DNA of 64,000 nucleotides from positions 197,321-261,320 of the forward strand of contig PDUO01000029.1 of assembly GCA_003008705.1 (NCBI GenBank), given 5' to 3'. The notes beneath the pieces are model-generated. The model was not told the origin of the DNA. It searched no databases and worked only from the letters and a program-made list of their open reading frames with translations. Position 1 is the first letter of the stretch. Each line of letters begins with the position of its first letter. Made by a program: the position numbers and the translations under genes. Source of the DNA: Pezicula radicicola (lineage: Eukaryota; Ascomycota; Leotiomycetes; Helotiales; Dermateaceae). Below, one piece after another: positions 1 to 10,200 of the stretch.

Positions 1-774
1 TGTTTTCACTTTTAGGTATCTTGGCGAAATTTGTAAGTAGTCCTTGGATGCTTTATTAGCTATATGATCCATCCTGAACACTTTTTAGACGTCGCCGAGA
101 GCGGTATTCTAACGACCCCGACACCAGCTATGATGCCATCTGGGAAAAGGGCGCCAGAGTTGGGTCTCTTGCTCTTCTTTTTTCCTCTATTGTCTCATTT
201 CTATCGATTATACTCCTTCCGTATTGTACACACTCCCTGTATTTAGGTGCGAAACCCGCAAACAGCAAGATACCTCCCAGCGAATATTCCAAGTCCACGA
301 ATACTTCCCGCTTGACTATGCGCCATCTGTAGCTCTTATCGCACGGGATATTTGCGCTTTGTACATTTAGCACTCTTTTCGTGTCGTCAGTCAGTTGCCG
401 GTTCAGTCGCTATCTTTGGTCTCACCGGCATAGCTTGGGCAGTTGCATCATGGATTCCATACACACTTCTCAGTATTGAGATTTCCCAACGCAACCAAAA
501 TGCGTCAAACTCAGCTCGTCACGTATCTTGGAGAGATAGCGGAGATATCGTACCCGCTGGAACGGTGTTTGGTCTGCATAACATTGCGATATGCGTACCC
601 CAGATTATAATATCTGTGGCAACCAGCATCGTCTGGAAATCACAGGCAGACTCCTCTCAAAGTGACCCAAGAAGTACAGGCTAGGTGTTAAGGGCTGGTG
701 GAGTTGCGGCACTCGTGGCTTTGGTACTAACTACAAAAATACGAGACCCTAAGCGAGAGGCTTGCTTACCATAA
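1..774 (+). pseudogene. Decayed sucrose/alpha-glucoside transporter (SLC45/GPH type), C-terminal part
   Basis: The segment translates, across two frames, into the last membrane-spanning part of a fungal SLC45/GPH sugar transporter: a helix after YDAIWEKGARVGSLALL, then SHGIFAL, then GLTGIAWAVASWIPYTLLSIEIS, and a final AGTVFGLHNIAICVPQ helix. The 5' part lies outside the window or is unreadable. The copy is broken. There is a TAG at 330-332 where the family has Trp, a frame change at 388-395 that looks like duplication of the 4-mer CAGT, and a second TAG at 682-684 where a GWVLR-type motif is expected; the frame then stays open to TAA at 772-774. Both nonsense codons are explained by TGG to TAG, which is CpA to TpA on the other strand. 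The family call rests on recall of the motifs, not a search. Confidence 0.62.
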
Positions 775-1394
775 GAAGTCCAGGGAAGCGATACAATATC
801 AGCCCGACAGTCCTTGCTAGATAGAAACGATTAGTCTCAAACTTTGAAAGGGGGCAGTTTTAGAGGGTGGAATACAAGTACATAACTCGTACAATTAAAA
901 AGGTCTCAACTTTGCATTCATTAGTTGACCCACGAGATCCGCATCCAGTGAATGGCAGAACTCGGCAATTTCGAAGCAGTGAGCTCGCCTAAATAGTTTT
1001 AATGAAATGCCGTCGTAAGACGCGTCGTATTGCTGACATGTATCACAGAAGTTTTCAGGCGATAGAGATGGTTACGGCGCTATTATATTATAGAGTGGTG
1101 GCTGGCTGTAAGAGGTCGAAAGTCGAGAGACGGGGCGGCCGCAGGCTTACAGCCGCCGATTAGGTGATGTGACTTGCTAAACTTACCTTATACAGACATT
1201 CTTTCGATTTCGTTGGTACTACGCCGGGTTATTTATACAAGTTGTCTTCCAGTATTATATAGATATAGTTGAGAGAGGCTCATGATATACTTGACGAAAG
1301 CTTACAATGTGTTTGGATAACTGTTCAGGCATCGAAACCAACCCTTCGTACCGAGTACACGGCACTCATTTAAGGTTTGAGTCACTGAGGCCTC
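775..1394. other. Intergenic, no gene seen
   Basis: No reading frame here resembles a protein. A 9-bp inverted pair GGCTGTAAG / CTTACAGCC flanks a GC-rich core with a NotI-like GCGGCCGC near 1135-1142. It lies upstream of the broken regulator and may be its old promoter. Confidence 0.5.
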
Positions 1395-3301
1395 ATGGCT
1401 TCAAAGATTCGAAGTGACACTGGTTGCTGGACGTGCCGGTTACGAAGAAAGAAATGTGACGAGAACCATGAAACATGTTTAGTGTACAGTTCTCGTGGTA
1501 TTATATGCTACGGGTACAATGAAAGACCAGCCTGGATAGATGGGGGATCCCGAGAGAAGGAAATAGCAGCAAATGTCCGGCAACAATTACGCCGGACATT
1601 GAAGAGATCATGGCAGACAAGACCTCAGAGGTCTGACAAATCTTTTGAACTACCGAACCAACCCGTTACATCTTCACAGAAGGAGGATTCCAGCTTCACC
1701 TTCTCCAACGTAAGTGGCATTGGACTTGGTCTTACAGCACCTTCCGAGACAGAACCGCGAATAGTTCTAGAAACAATAGAACTAGGCCACCTGTCGCAGG
1801 ATTTTGACTACCTGACGGGTTTTCAAACAGAGACTCCTGCTCTTGGAGAACTCGAGACAGATATTAGCTCGCCTTTGTCTCCACTCAATACGACTTTCAA
1901 ACTTCCAACCATCCACGGTAATACGGCAGATTTACTTATCCACTGTATCAACAAGGTCTTCCCCGAACAGTACGGAATTTATTGTTCCTTTATCCTGAAC
2001 ACCAACGAGGATGGCTTCTTCTGTTGCTCATGAGATCACAGCCATCTTTTTGAAAGTTGCCTGGCTCTGAGTGCGTATCACCTGTCGCTAGACTCTGGCT
2101 ATGAGACGGGGGACACTCATCAGAACTACTTTTTGGCATCCTCATATGGACACCGGCGTTCAGCTATGGCTCTCCTGGTAGGAATGTTAGCTTCAGTGGG
2201 TCTCAATGGAAACATCATACAATCAACTCAGAAAACAGAAATCCTTAGCTACGTAATGCAGTTAAATTTACTTCAAGTAAGTATATTGATATGGCTTCCT
2301 AGTACACAATATTTCTGCATGGCTGATAGAAGCTTACCCTTATAATTCAGATCCTTCAAGGAGGCCATGAGAACTGGGAGCCATTGCTCAACACCATAAT
2401 CACCTTCGGTCTCCCTAGGCTGGATTTGAGCCTATTAGGCGACAAAAACATCACGTTCGGTTTGGAACAAGGCGGTGTTTCTTAACAATTGAACCCAAGT
2501 TTTATTACCGGCGGTCTAGCTTCACATTTCTTTACTGGCATGGTAATATGGTTTGATATATTATCATGTACTTCCTCCAGGAGGATACCGGAATTCTCAA
2601 TTACCCATCGTCCCCTCATGCAAACGACTACTCTACAGATCGATATGAGCAAATTGGTGGGGTGTGCGAATTGGGTTCTCCTCTGCATCCTAGATATAAT
2701 CATCTTGGATCGGTGGAAGTGCGACCAGGAAGCCGCTACGACATTGAGTCTGATCGAGCGCACTTCACGTGCAACTGTCATCGAGTCGGTCCTGGATGAG
2801 GGAATCAAAAGTTTTTCAGACTTGATTGGCAGCACAGTATCTCCAGTAGATGAAGCGGTGAAGACAGGATCTAAATCTGAGGATGGCCTTAATGCTGATT
2901 CAGGTTCTCTGATAAGGATGTCAACATACATCTTTGCCTGTGCTGCAGTCGTCTACCTGCGCACTGTGACCGCAGGACCCAACCTGAGAGCACCCGAAGT
3001 CAGACAGAGCGTCAACAAAGGAGTGCAAGCATTTAATCTGATCCCCAATTTTCAGCATATTCGAAACCTCGTCTGGCCATTTTATATTGTCGGGTGCTTA
3101 GCGACCAGAGAGCAGGAGAATTTATTTCGGAAGCTTGTTTCTCCCCTTGATACTGATCCACGAAATTTTGGGAACTTTTCTAAAGCGTCTTCTGTAATGG
3201 AAGCTTGCTGGAGTGAGCGATGGTCAATGGATGGAACACTTCGGTACTGCCATTGGAATGCGGGCATGAAGAAACTCAATTTTTACCCCCTTTTAGTATG
3301 A
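1395..3301 (+). pseudogene. Broken Zn2Cys6 transcription factor with fungal-specific TF domain
   Basis: The start encodes an N-terminal binuclear zinc cluster (GCWTCRLRRKKCDE, then TCLVY, then RGIICYGY), typical of fungal regulators with a Fungal_trans_2 domain. The fifth zinc ligand is lost: the CxxC step reads C-L-V-Y, explained by TGC to TAC, a CpA-to-TpA type change. After about 200 codons the frame breaks. Family-like sequence continues in other frames as GWLLLLLMRSQPSF near 2007-2050 and then ESCLALSAYHL, so at least two small indels lie between 1990 and 2060. A plausible intron spans 2278-2350. The middle and C-terminal domain can be followed to TGA at 3299-3301 (FFTGMVIWFDI, then GCANWVLLCI). 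No intron of normal size repairs the indels, so I call it a pseudogene. Its neighbours are also accessory or decayed. Confidence 0.7.
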
Positions 3302-4443
3302 CAAGAATTAACGTGCGGATGACTTGAGATCACAGCAAAAGTTAGTGGAGATAAAGCATACAGTTCAATACAATATAGGAACTCAATATAATCTTCAAAT
3401 AGAAACAAAACACTTAAAAAACCTAGAGGGAGTTGGGCTACGAAGTTCATTTGCACGCGAGGAAGAGGTTGCCTTTATTAGCATTACAAGCTAACACGAC
3501 CAGGTTATCCCCTAATAGTGGTGAGACTGGAGTAAGGAAACTTTGCGTATGACTTGATTGTGTGCTACTATCGAAACTATAACTCTAGCAATTCTTGTTC
3601 TAATCGTCGGCCTTCACTTAGGGCCTCCTAGATTCGCATTAACTCCTAGTTAGGGAAAGCGATATATATAGATAAGTGAACTATATAATCTTAAATATAG
3701 GTTTAATTACATAGTTCTAAATAATATTTAAATACACCTAATTTTAATATAGTTAAGTATCTAAAACTACATAGTTTGCTTACCTATATATATAGCTTTC
3801 TTTAACTAGGAACAAATGCGGATCTAGGAGGCCCTAAGCGAGCCGACGATTAAAGCCAACTCTAGTCAATTATTCATGATTGATTTTGGAACACTTTCGT
3901 TTTCTGGCTTGGCACCCCGTCACAGATTTCAGGGCGGTAGACTTTAGTATGTAATACTGAGTGCCGTTTTAGGCTTGGACGGTGGTGGCTTTGCAAAATT
4001 GCGACATGTGGATCTTCGTGCCCGAAGAATTAGAAGAGCGCGGAAGGACCGCAGGTGGCGTTTTGTGGAAGCCCCAGAACTTCAAAACGCCCCTGGTGCC
4101 GTCCTTTTAATCCTAGGGCTTTCCAGTCTCGTAACCTTAATTGCTGTCGCTTGCTGAATGATAATAGTAAGCACTTGTTGCAGTGTCACTTAAAGAAGAC
4201 CAGGGAAGGCGAGGCGAGCGTGCTTGCGTGCTTGTCAGATCGACAAATTAGGAATACGTTTGTAAAAAGATCTTGAACGCGGATACTGCAGCTACAGTTG
4301 TCTGGCCTAAGGTTCTTTCAAGAATGGATTGGTTAGAATCCAGTCCCTTTCGCTTGCGAGTCATTTTGAGGACTATTTCTTGTTTCCCCAGCGCAAATTC
4401 AAAGACCAATCCATACTTTTCTTTCGCAGCAGACGAGGTAAAA
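3302..4443. other. Intergenic, AT-rich, with one MITE-like element
   Basis: Apart from the inverted-repeat element at 3601-3852 nothing coding is supported. Short open frames at 3975-4276 have no recognisable motif. Confidence 0.5.
3601..3852. mobile_element. MITE-like inverted-repeat element
   Basis: About 250 bp with long imperfect terminal inverted repeats. The left arm starts TAATCGTCGGC and carries AGGGCCTCCTAGATTCGCAT; the right arm carries ATGCGGATCTAGGAGGCCCT and ends GCCGACGATTA. The core is very AT-rich. A TA dinucleotide at each end fits a Tc1/mariner-type target site. No coding capacity. Confidence 0.75.
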
Positions 4444-5555
4444 ATGTTGAACTGGAGAAGTGTCTCCCGATTTTTTTACAGGCGGTTAGAAGACGATGAA
4501 TCGAACTCGAAGAATCCATCGCCAGTGTGGCAGACGTCTCGAAAGGGCCAGCGATTGCTAGATTCAAAAGCGATACCTTGGGCAGTTTCGAGTGTCCTTA
4601 CAATTGTCTTGATGTGGCTCATGTTTGAGAAACACCAAAGTTCAGAAAGGGAAAAGCTATGGGGCACTTATAAAAAGGGTTTTGTGACTGATATCAGTGA
4701 GACATATCTCTTCTTTGCTATTCCGTGTACAGTCTAACTTACTGGCGGTTACAGCATCTGCGAAGTTGAACAATGTGCGATTCCATAGTTCTTTCTGGGT
4801 CGATAACAATAACATGTGGCATTTGACCACGAATTCCAGTGAACCCCGATACGTGGGTCCGCCGTCACCCGAGGTCGATCAAGCTTGGGAGGATATTCTC
4901 TATCGTAAGTCTACGTCCGAAAGATGCGTTAGGATGCGAAATTTTCATTTAGCTCGTTTTATATCACTCAAACCCCAGGAAGCAAAAGATCTAGGAATTA
5001 AATTCACAGAGATAGATCTAGACTACGGAAGAATATGGGTCGAGTACATCTCCCTTCCACTGAGCTCAAAATTCCAAATACCTATAACTCTGGGTTTAAG
5101 CTGAAACAGAGAATCGATAGACCTAGCGGATTCCACGACTTACATTGCCTTGTAAGTTTCTTTTGGCCGTACTACTTTCATACGAAATAACCGTTGTTTG
5201 AATTTATATCAGAACTATATCCGTCAAGCCCTTGATCAGGAATACTATCCAAACATTACTTTAGCACGGGGTATCCCGGAGGTGCATGGAAAGTCAAGTC
5301 ACAGGCTTCACCTAGGTAAATTTTCTCCACTGAATTGGCCCAGGCTTTGTTTGCTGACTGAACCCACAACTACAAGACCACTGTCTCGAGCTCCTTAGAC
5401 AATCACTGACATGTCACTTTGATCTTACGCCGACTCCTCGCTTACGACTCGTGGGTGATTTGCTGCATGCGAACCAGGATCAAGTTCATACTTGCAGAGA
5501 CTTTCAGTCGGTGAAGAGCTGGGTTATCGACAATTCTGCAATACCTGAAATCTAG
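4444..5555 (+). CDS. UstYa-like (DUF3328) family protein
   Basis: UstYa-family proteins are oxidative tailoring enzymes, many from fungal RiPP (ustiloxin-type) clusters, with two HxxHC motifs. Spliced as 4444-4696, 4755-4904, 4953-5038, 5110-5151, 5213-5315 and 5377-5555 the frame closes at 270 aa. A hydrophilic N-terminus and one membrane helix (AVSSVLTIVLMWLMF) precede GTYKKGFVTDI, EPRYVGPPSPEVDQAW, ISLKPQEAKDLG, the first motif HDLHC, the second HLDHC (created by the last splice) and a typical end (LTCHFDLTP, VHTCRDF, WVIDNS). The 5039-5109 intron has a weak donor (GTCGAG); without it there would be one frameshift, so a recently damaged gene is possible. It sits beside a broken regulator. 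I see no precursor peptide gene nearby. Confidence 0.65.
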
Positions 5556-7011
5556 GTAATGTTTTGGGACGGGATGAACGATTAAGAGATTACAGCTTCA
5601 ATTAGCTCAGGTGCAGTCTTAAAGTTTCAGAAAATTTGTGAAATAGAATTAAGCTTTCAAAGAAAAAGTTCCTACACTTAACATGATATCCATCAGAGTT
5701 CTTCTACCTAATTCACTATCTCTAATTGTCTCCACGGCCGGGTAAAAAGGGAGAATTATTAGCCTCAATGCAGCCTATCATGTTGTAAATTATCGGCAAT
5801 ATATTGTGACTAGCTTGTTTAAAAGTTATTACGTCTTATAGATATCACAAATTCATGAAAAATCGACGCAATTGTTTATAAGAGATCTAGAATATAATTA
5901 AGCACAAAAGTGAACCAAATGATTGATGTTAGACCATGGTTAGTAATACTCTCACATATAATCTTAACTATTCGAAAAGGTGTATCCTATTTATTTATTA
6001 CACTAGTTGCTATACATACGTTAACGATATTGCTTCCTATGTCTTTACTTTATGCTACACCCATTACAGCCTATTACAAGTAACTGAGCGACTCTATACT
6101 ATTCCCAGTCGCTAAAAGAACAGGAAAAGAGGCTTCTGAGGCACGTTGTCAGTATATCTACGTATACCCACGAATAAGAATAATGTAATACATCACACAA
6201 CTTCAAGACATGATTTAAGTAAAGTGAATTGTGAACTATAATATGTTAGATCACTAGAACAATACACTTATGAAATATATTACGCTAAGAGAACAACAAC
6301 CTTTCTTCTTCAATCTGTACATTTCACAAAAGAGGAACATGAACAAGATATTCATCATCTAGTTTCAGTCTTATGTTCCAGCTACCTATCCAAGAGAAGG
6401 ATTAACGCCAGAGCTTTTCAATTAGGTATCAAAATGTAATATAAAAGCCTAAGTACTATATATAACTCTGCTGTATTAGCTATGTATTTAAGATATTATA
6501 AGTCACTTACCAACAAGCAAAACAATAACAACAGCACTACCTAACCTTTTAATACTTTATCCTAGATAACTCTATAGTATACTTCTACCCTTCTCTTAGA
6601 AAATGTGTTCAGACAGTATAGGAAAACTCTTTTGGTCGTTTATCATCCTCTACTTCAGATCATTTATGCCTTTAGGTCGAATTGTAGTTTCATCTCTATT
6701 AAGGTGTGCTAAAATAATTGAAAATCCTGTCAGTCGAAGTTATCTAGTACAGTACATCCACATAATCCTTCAGAGCGACTAATCAAAGGCAACTTTTATC
6801 AGAAACCCAGCTTATTTCTTTTCTGAATCCTAGTTGCAGATATACAATATTTCGATTCCTACCTTACACAGCCCAATTTCTATTTGCATGTATACAATAC
6901 ATAAATCAAGACAAGACCCAAACCAAATCTCGCTGAAATGCATCAAATCAAAGAGCCAAAAATCAAACGTTTCGCGTACATTTTCTACAATGCTATCTAC
7001 TATTGTATATC
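5556..7011. other. Intergenic, AT-rich
   Basis: AT-rich DNA between the UstYa-like gene and the 3' end of LHS1. No coding frame, RNA gene or clear repeat was seen; the part nearest 7011 is presumably the LHS1 3' UTR. Confidence 0.5.
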
Positions 7012-10000
7012 TCACAATTCGTCAATGACATGTTCCTTCTTCTCTTCTTTCTCCTCCTTTTCTTCCTTTGCCTCCTCGATAGGCTTCTTCTCCTCGTCAG
7101 CTGCCTTGGCTTTCTTCTCATCCTCAGCAAACTTTGCTTTCTGTGCTTTCATAGCCGCAAGGATCTCCTCCTCGAGGGGCATGTCACCATCCTCCCCAAC
7201 CTTGAAGATAGGGATATCGCTATCCCCGAACTTCATCTTCTCAAAATCTGGCGTCTTCTTCGCCTTGTCTCCACTGACAGTTGACGTACTCTCTCCCTTG
7301 GCACTCTTCTTTGACTTCGACTTGGTAGCCTTAGCTTTCTTGGAAGTCGTCGGCTTCTTTATGCTAGGCTTTGGCTTCCTCATCGATTTCATCAGGAGCT
7401 CTACGCCGACATCTTGCAATTGCTTTGCCTTTAGAGAGATATCCTTGACAAAGATGACGGGATCGGCAGTGGGGGGTAGCTTTTCTTGGGCCGCGAGTTT
7501 CTCTTCGAGCCAGATGGAAACGGAGTCGTAGAGGGCTTGAGGGGCCTTTAGATCTTCGACGGTGTAGGTTGGTGGGTCCAAAGTTGGCTCGGACGCGACT
7601 GAGGAGGATGTGGTTGTTGAATCATCGTCTTCGAGACCGGCAAAGTCGTCTTCTACGCTTGCGGATGGAGAGGGGGTTTCTGTTGACGCAGCAGCTTTGG
7701 ACGCGGAGAATGAAGAGGCTTTTTCTTTGTCATCCTTGATCTGACCCTTGACGCCCTCGATGAAAGACTTCGTTTGGTTGAGAGCATCATGAAGCTTCTT
7801 CAGCTCTGCAGGTCTTGCTGCAGCTTCGTCCCTTCGAATTTCAATGGGGCCAACAATGTCCTTCATCGCGTTCAGGCGGGCTTTTAGCTCCTCCCGGGTG
7901 GCATCTGCGCCGCCAGAATAGATCCAGTCGCTTGCTTCCTTGGACTTAGCTTCGAGGCTTGCTCGTTCAGCCTCAGTGGATGCTGCGATAAACTCCTCGT
8001 TGTCAAGGAGATCTCTTGCCCGGTAGGTGAATCCCTCTAGCTGGTTCAGAGCCTCTTCACGTAGCTTCTGGGAGCGGTCAGAATCCTCGAAAGCAGAAAT
8101 TCGGTCCTTCATTCTTGCGAGCTCAGCCTTGGGCAATTGTGGTGTGCCCCTAATTTCCCGATCGTACTTCACATTAACTTCGATGATTCGCTTCTTTGTC
8201 TTTTGATCCTTAGCAGCGTTAGATTCTTTGGCGGACGCTGAGGCTGAGGCTGAGGCTGAGGACTTGGAAGAAGTTGAGCTGCTCGTTTTTGAAGAAGTAG
8301 ATGTTGATGTGGAGCTGTCCGAAGCGCTAATAGTCTCAGTCTCGACGCCTTCCTCGCCCTCTGCAAGTGGGACCTGATCCTTCTTTCCAAATCCAAAAAG
8401 GCCCTTGACACCATCCATTACTGAACCGGCCTCTTCTGTCTCTTCAAGTTCGCACTCAACGAAGAACTTTAAGATTTCCACCTCGCCAGTAGTTGGACTA
8501 AGTCTAGTGCTGAGCTTTAGGTTAATATCCTTGTTTTCGCAGTTGAACTTGTCCTTGACGTGGTTGACTGAGTCCGTGAGGTTGGTTGTGATGATCTTTA
8601 AGAGCTCCTTTTCAACAGATCCAGGGGATACATTCTCGGAGGAGGGAACGTGCTGATAGAAGAGGATATCGAATTCTTTTTGGTTCTTGAAGGAATACTG
8701 CTTTTCGCTGCCGAGGATGGAAGCTGTTTGCCAAAGTCTTTGGTGTTGGGGTTTATCATGAAGGTTGATCCACTTGATTCCCGCTGCGTAGTTGGCTGCT
8801 TCCAAGGCTCGAATCTCCTTAACTCTGAAGCTTGGGCTCAATGTAGCTCCTCTAAAACCTGCGCCAAACACTGCTGCTTCATCTGAGTTCACATTGCTTC
8901 TAACCTTGTCAGCTTTTCCGATGAACTTCTCTAGCTCTTTCTGTACGAATGGAGTTCGGACGGCGCCTCCATGAAGAATGATTGAATCCAATTGTGCCGG
9001 CTCCATATAATCTGCCGCAGCCAACGCCTTCTCGATCGTTTCGCCAATCCGTGCTGTATGACTCTCAGCCATCTTCTCGAACTCGGCTCGGGTAAGCTTG
9101 TACTTGAAGTCGATATCCTCGTACAATCCTTCGAAGCTTGCCTGGGTATTGGCATTGGCGCTAAGGACCTGTCGGAGTCTCTCAGCTTCCTTCCAAAGCT
9201 TTGCCACGGCTCTTCCATGGCCTTTCACAGCCTCAGCAGTAATCGAAGCCTTTTGTGCTGCTGGAGTCTCCACAAACTTGGCAACCATATCGTCGATGAT
9301 AATCGCATTGAGCGCATCGCCTCCAAGTGTCCTGTCCCAACCACTGCCAAGAACAACAACTTCCTGGATGGGCTTAGTGAACTTTCCAATGTCCTTTACG
9401 GTTCGACCTTGGAACTTCAAGATGGTAGCTTTCGTAGATCCAGCGCCCATATCAAAAACCAAGTGGTATTCAGGAGCGCCCCCCTCGTTGATGCTGGGAA
9501 ATGTTCGGGTGGTGGCATAATTCAATCCAACTGCCAATCCATCACTGACAAGCTCCAAGACACGAAGGCCTGCCAACTCTGCAGCTAGTATAACTGCTCG
9601 TTTCTCTTCGGCTGTGTAGAATGGCGGGACGGTGATAACGAGATCCTTGACTGTGCTTCCTTTGCCGGCGAGGGCTTCGGCGTTCTTCTGAATGCTCTGC
9701 AACTCCATAGCTAAAATCTCCTCGACAGTCCATGACTTCTCGTCCGTTGTAAATGCACCGCTCTTGAAAGCAGCTGTCCCCCTCGTCTTGTCCTTCTCCA
9801 ATTGTAACGCTGGGTGTCTTGAAGCCCATTCTTTAACCAATGTGTTATCCGCCGGGAGACCAAGAAGTGTCTTCAGGTTGGGGTAGACATCTCCTGGGAA
9901 ACGCGCAGACAATGCTACAGCGTCGGACCCGTACAGTCGTTCAGGGAAAGCTCCAGCTTCTATTTTCTTCGCAGGCTTGAAGGTCACGGCAGACATCTCT

Positions 10001-10200
10001 TTCCGCCGCGAATCCTTTGTCAAGACGATTTCGAGGGGAATTCCGGGCTTGACTAGAGCTGCTTTGATGTATTCGGTGCCCAGATCGACGCCCAGAACTG
10101 CAGACGCAGCCAGTGCGGTCGAGCTGAAGAAGAAAAAGGCGCATATTATAGCGAGAATTGGTGAAGATAGCATCGGCGAGACAGATCTCAGTGAGACCAT
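7012..10200 (-). CDS. LHS1: ER-lumenal Hsp70-like chaperone Lhs1 (GRP170/ORP150 type)
   Basis: Lhs1/GRP170 is a large Hsp70 relative in the ER lumen that acts as nucleotide-exchange partner of Kar2/BiP in import and folding. The intronless 1062-aa frame starts with a signal peptide (hydrophobic run to about residue 31, ending STALA). The Hsp70 ATPase motifs follow: VLGVDLGTEYIKAAL near the N-terminus, VITVPPFYTAEEKRAV, LVFDMGAGSTKATIL and LHGGAVRTPFV. A Ser/Ala-rich low-complexity stretch lies at about residues 620-665, then a helical charged C-terminal domain, a Lys/Ser-rich stretch, a Lys/Glu-rich tail and HVIDEL, an ER-retrieval signal of the HDEL class. An in-frame ATG at 10323 would add 41 residues ahead of the signal peptide, so I chose 10200. 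Confidence 0.93.
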   Translation of the reverse strand: MVSLRSVSPMLSSPILAIICAFFFFSSTALAASAVLGVDLGTEYIKAALVKPGIPLEIVLTKDSRRKEMSAVTFKPAKKIEAGAFPERLYGSDAVALSARFPGDVYPNLKTLLGLPADNTLVKEWASRHPALQLEKDKTRGTAAFKSGAFTTDEKSWTVEEILAMELQSIQKNAEALAGKGSTVKDLVITVPPFYTAEEKRAVILAAELAGLRVLELVSDGLAVGLNYATTRTFPSINEGGAPEYHLVFDMGAGSTKATILKFQGRTVKDIGKFTKPIQEVVVLGSGWDRTLGGDALNAIIIDDMVAKFVETPAAQKASITAEAVKGHGRAVAKLWKEAERLRQVLSANANTQASFEGLYEDIDFKYKLTRAEFEKMAESHTARIGETIEKALAAADYMEPAQLDSIILHGGAVRTPFVQKELEKFIGKADKVRSNVNSDEAAVFGAGFRGATLSPSFRVKEIRALEAANYAAGIKWINLHDKPQHQRLWQTASILGSEKQYSFKNQKEFDILFYQHVPSSENVSPGSVEKELLKIITTNLTDSVNHVKDKFNCENKDINLKLSTRLSPTTGEVEILKFFVECELEETEEAGSVMDGVKGLFGFGKKDQVPLAEGEEGVETETISASDSSTSTSTSSKTSSSTSSKSSASASASASAKESNAAKDQKTKKRIIEVNVKYDREIRGTPQLPKAELARMKDRISAFEDSDRSQKLREEALNQLEGFTYRARDLLDNEEFIAASTEAERASLEAKSKEASDWIYSGGADATREELKARLNAMKDIVGPIEIRRDEAAARPAELKKLHDALNQTKSFIEGVKGQIKDDKEKASSFSASKAAASTETPSPSASVEDDFAGLEDDDSTTTSSSVASEPTLDPPTYTVEDLKAPQALYDSVSIWLEEKLAAQEKLPPTADPVIFVKDISLKAKQLQDVGVELLMKSMRKPKPSIKKPTTSKKAKATKSKSKKSAKGESTSTVSGDKAKKTPDFEKMKFGDSDIPIFKVGEDGDMPLEEEILAAMKAQKAKFAEDEKKAKAADEEKKPIEEAKEEKEEKEEKKEHVIDEL

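Noticed and set aside
3975..4276. Two overlapping short frames upstream of the UstYa-like gene
   Set aside because: No motif, no plausible splice link to the gene at 4444, and composition fits non-coding DNA.
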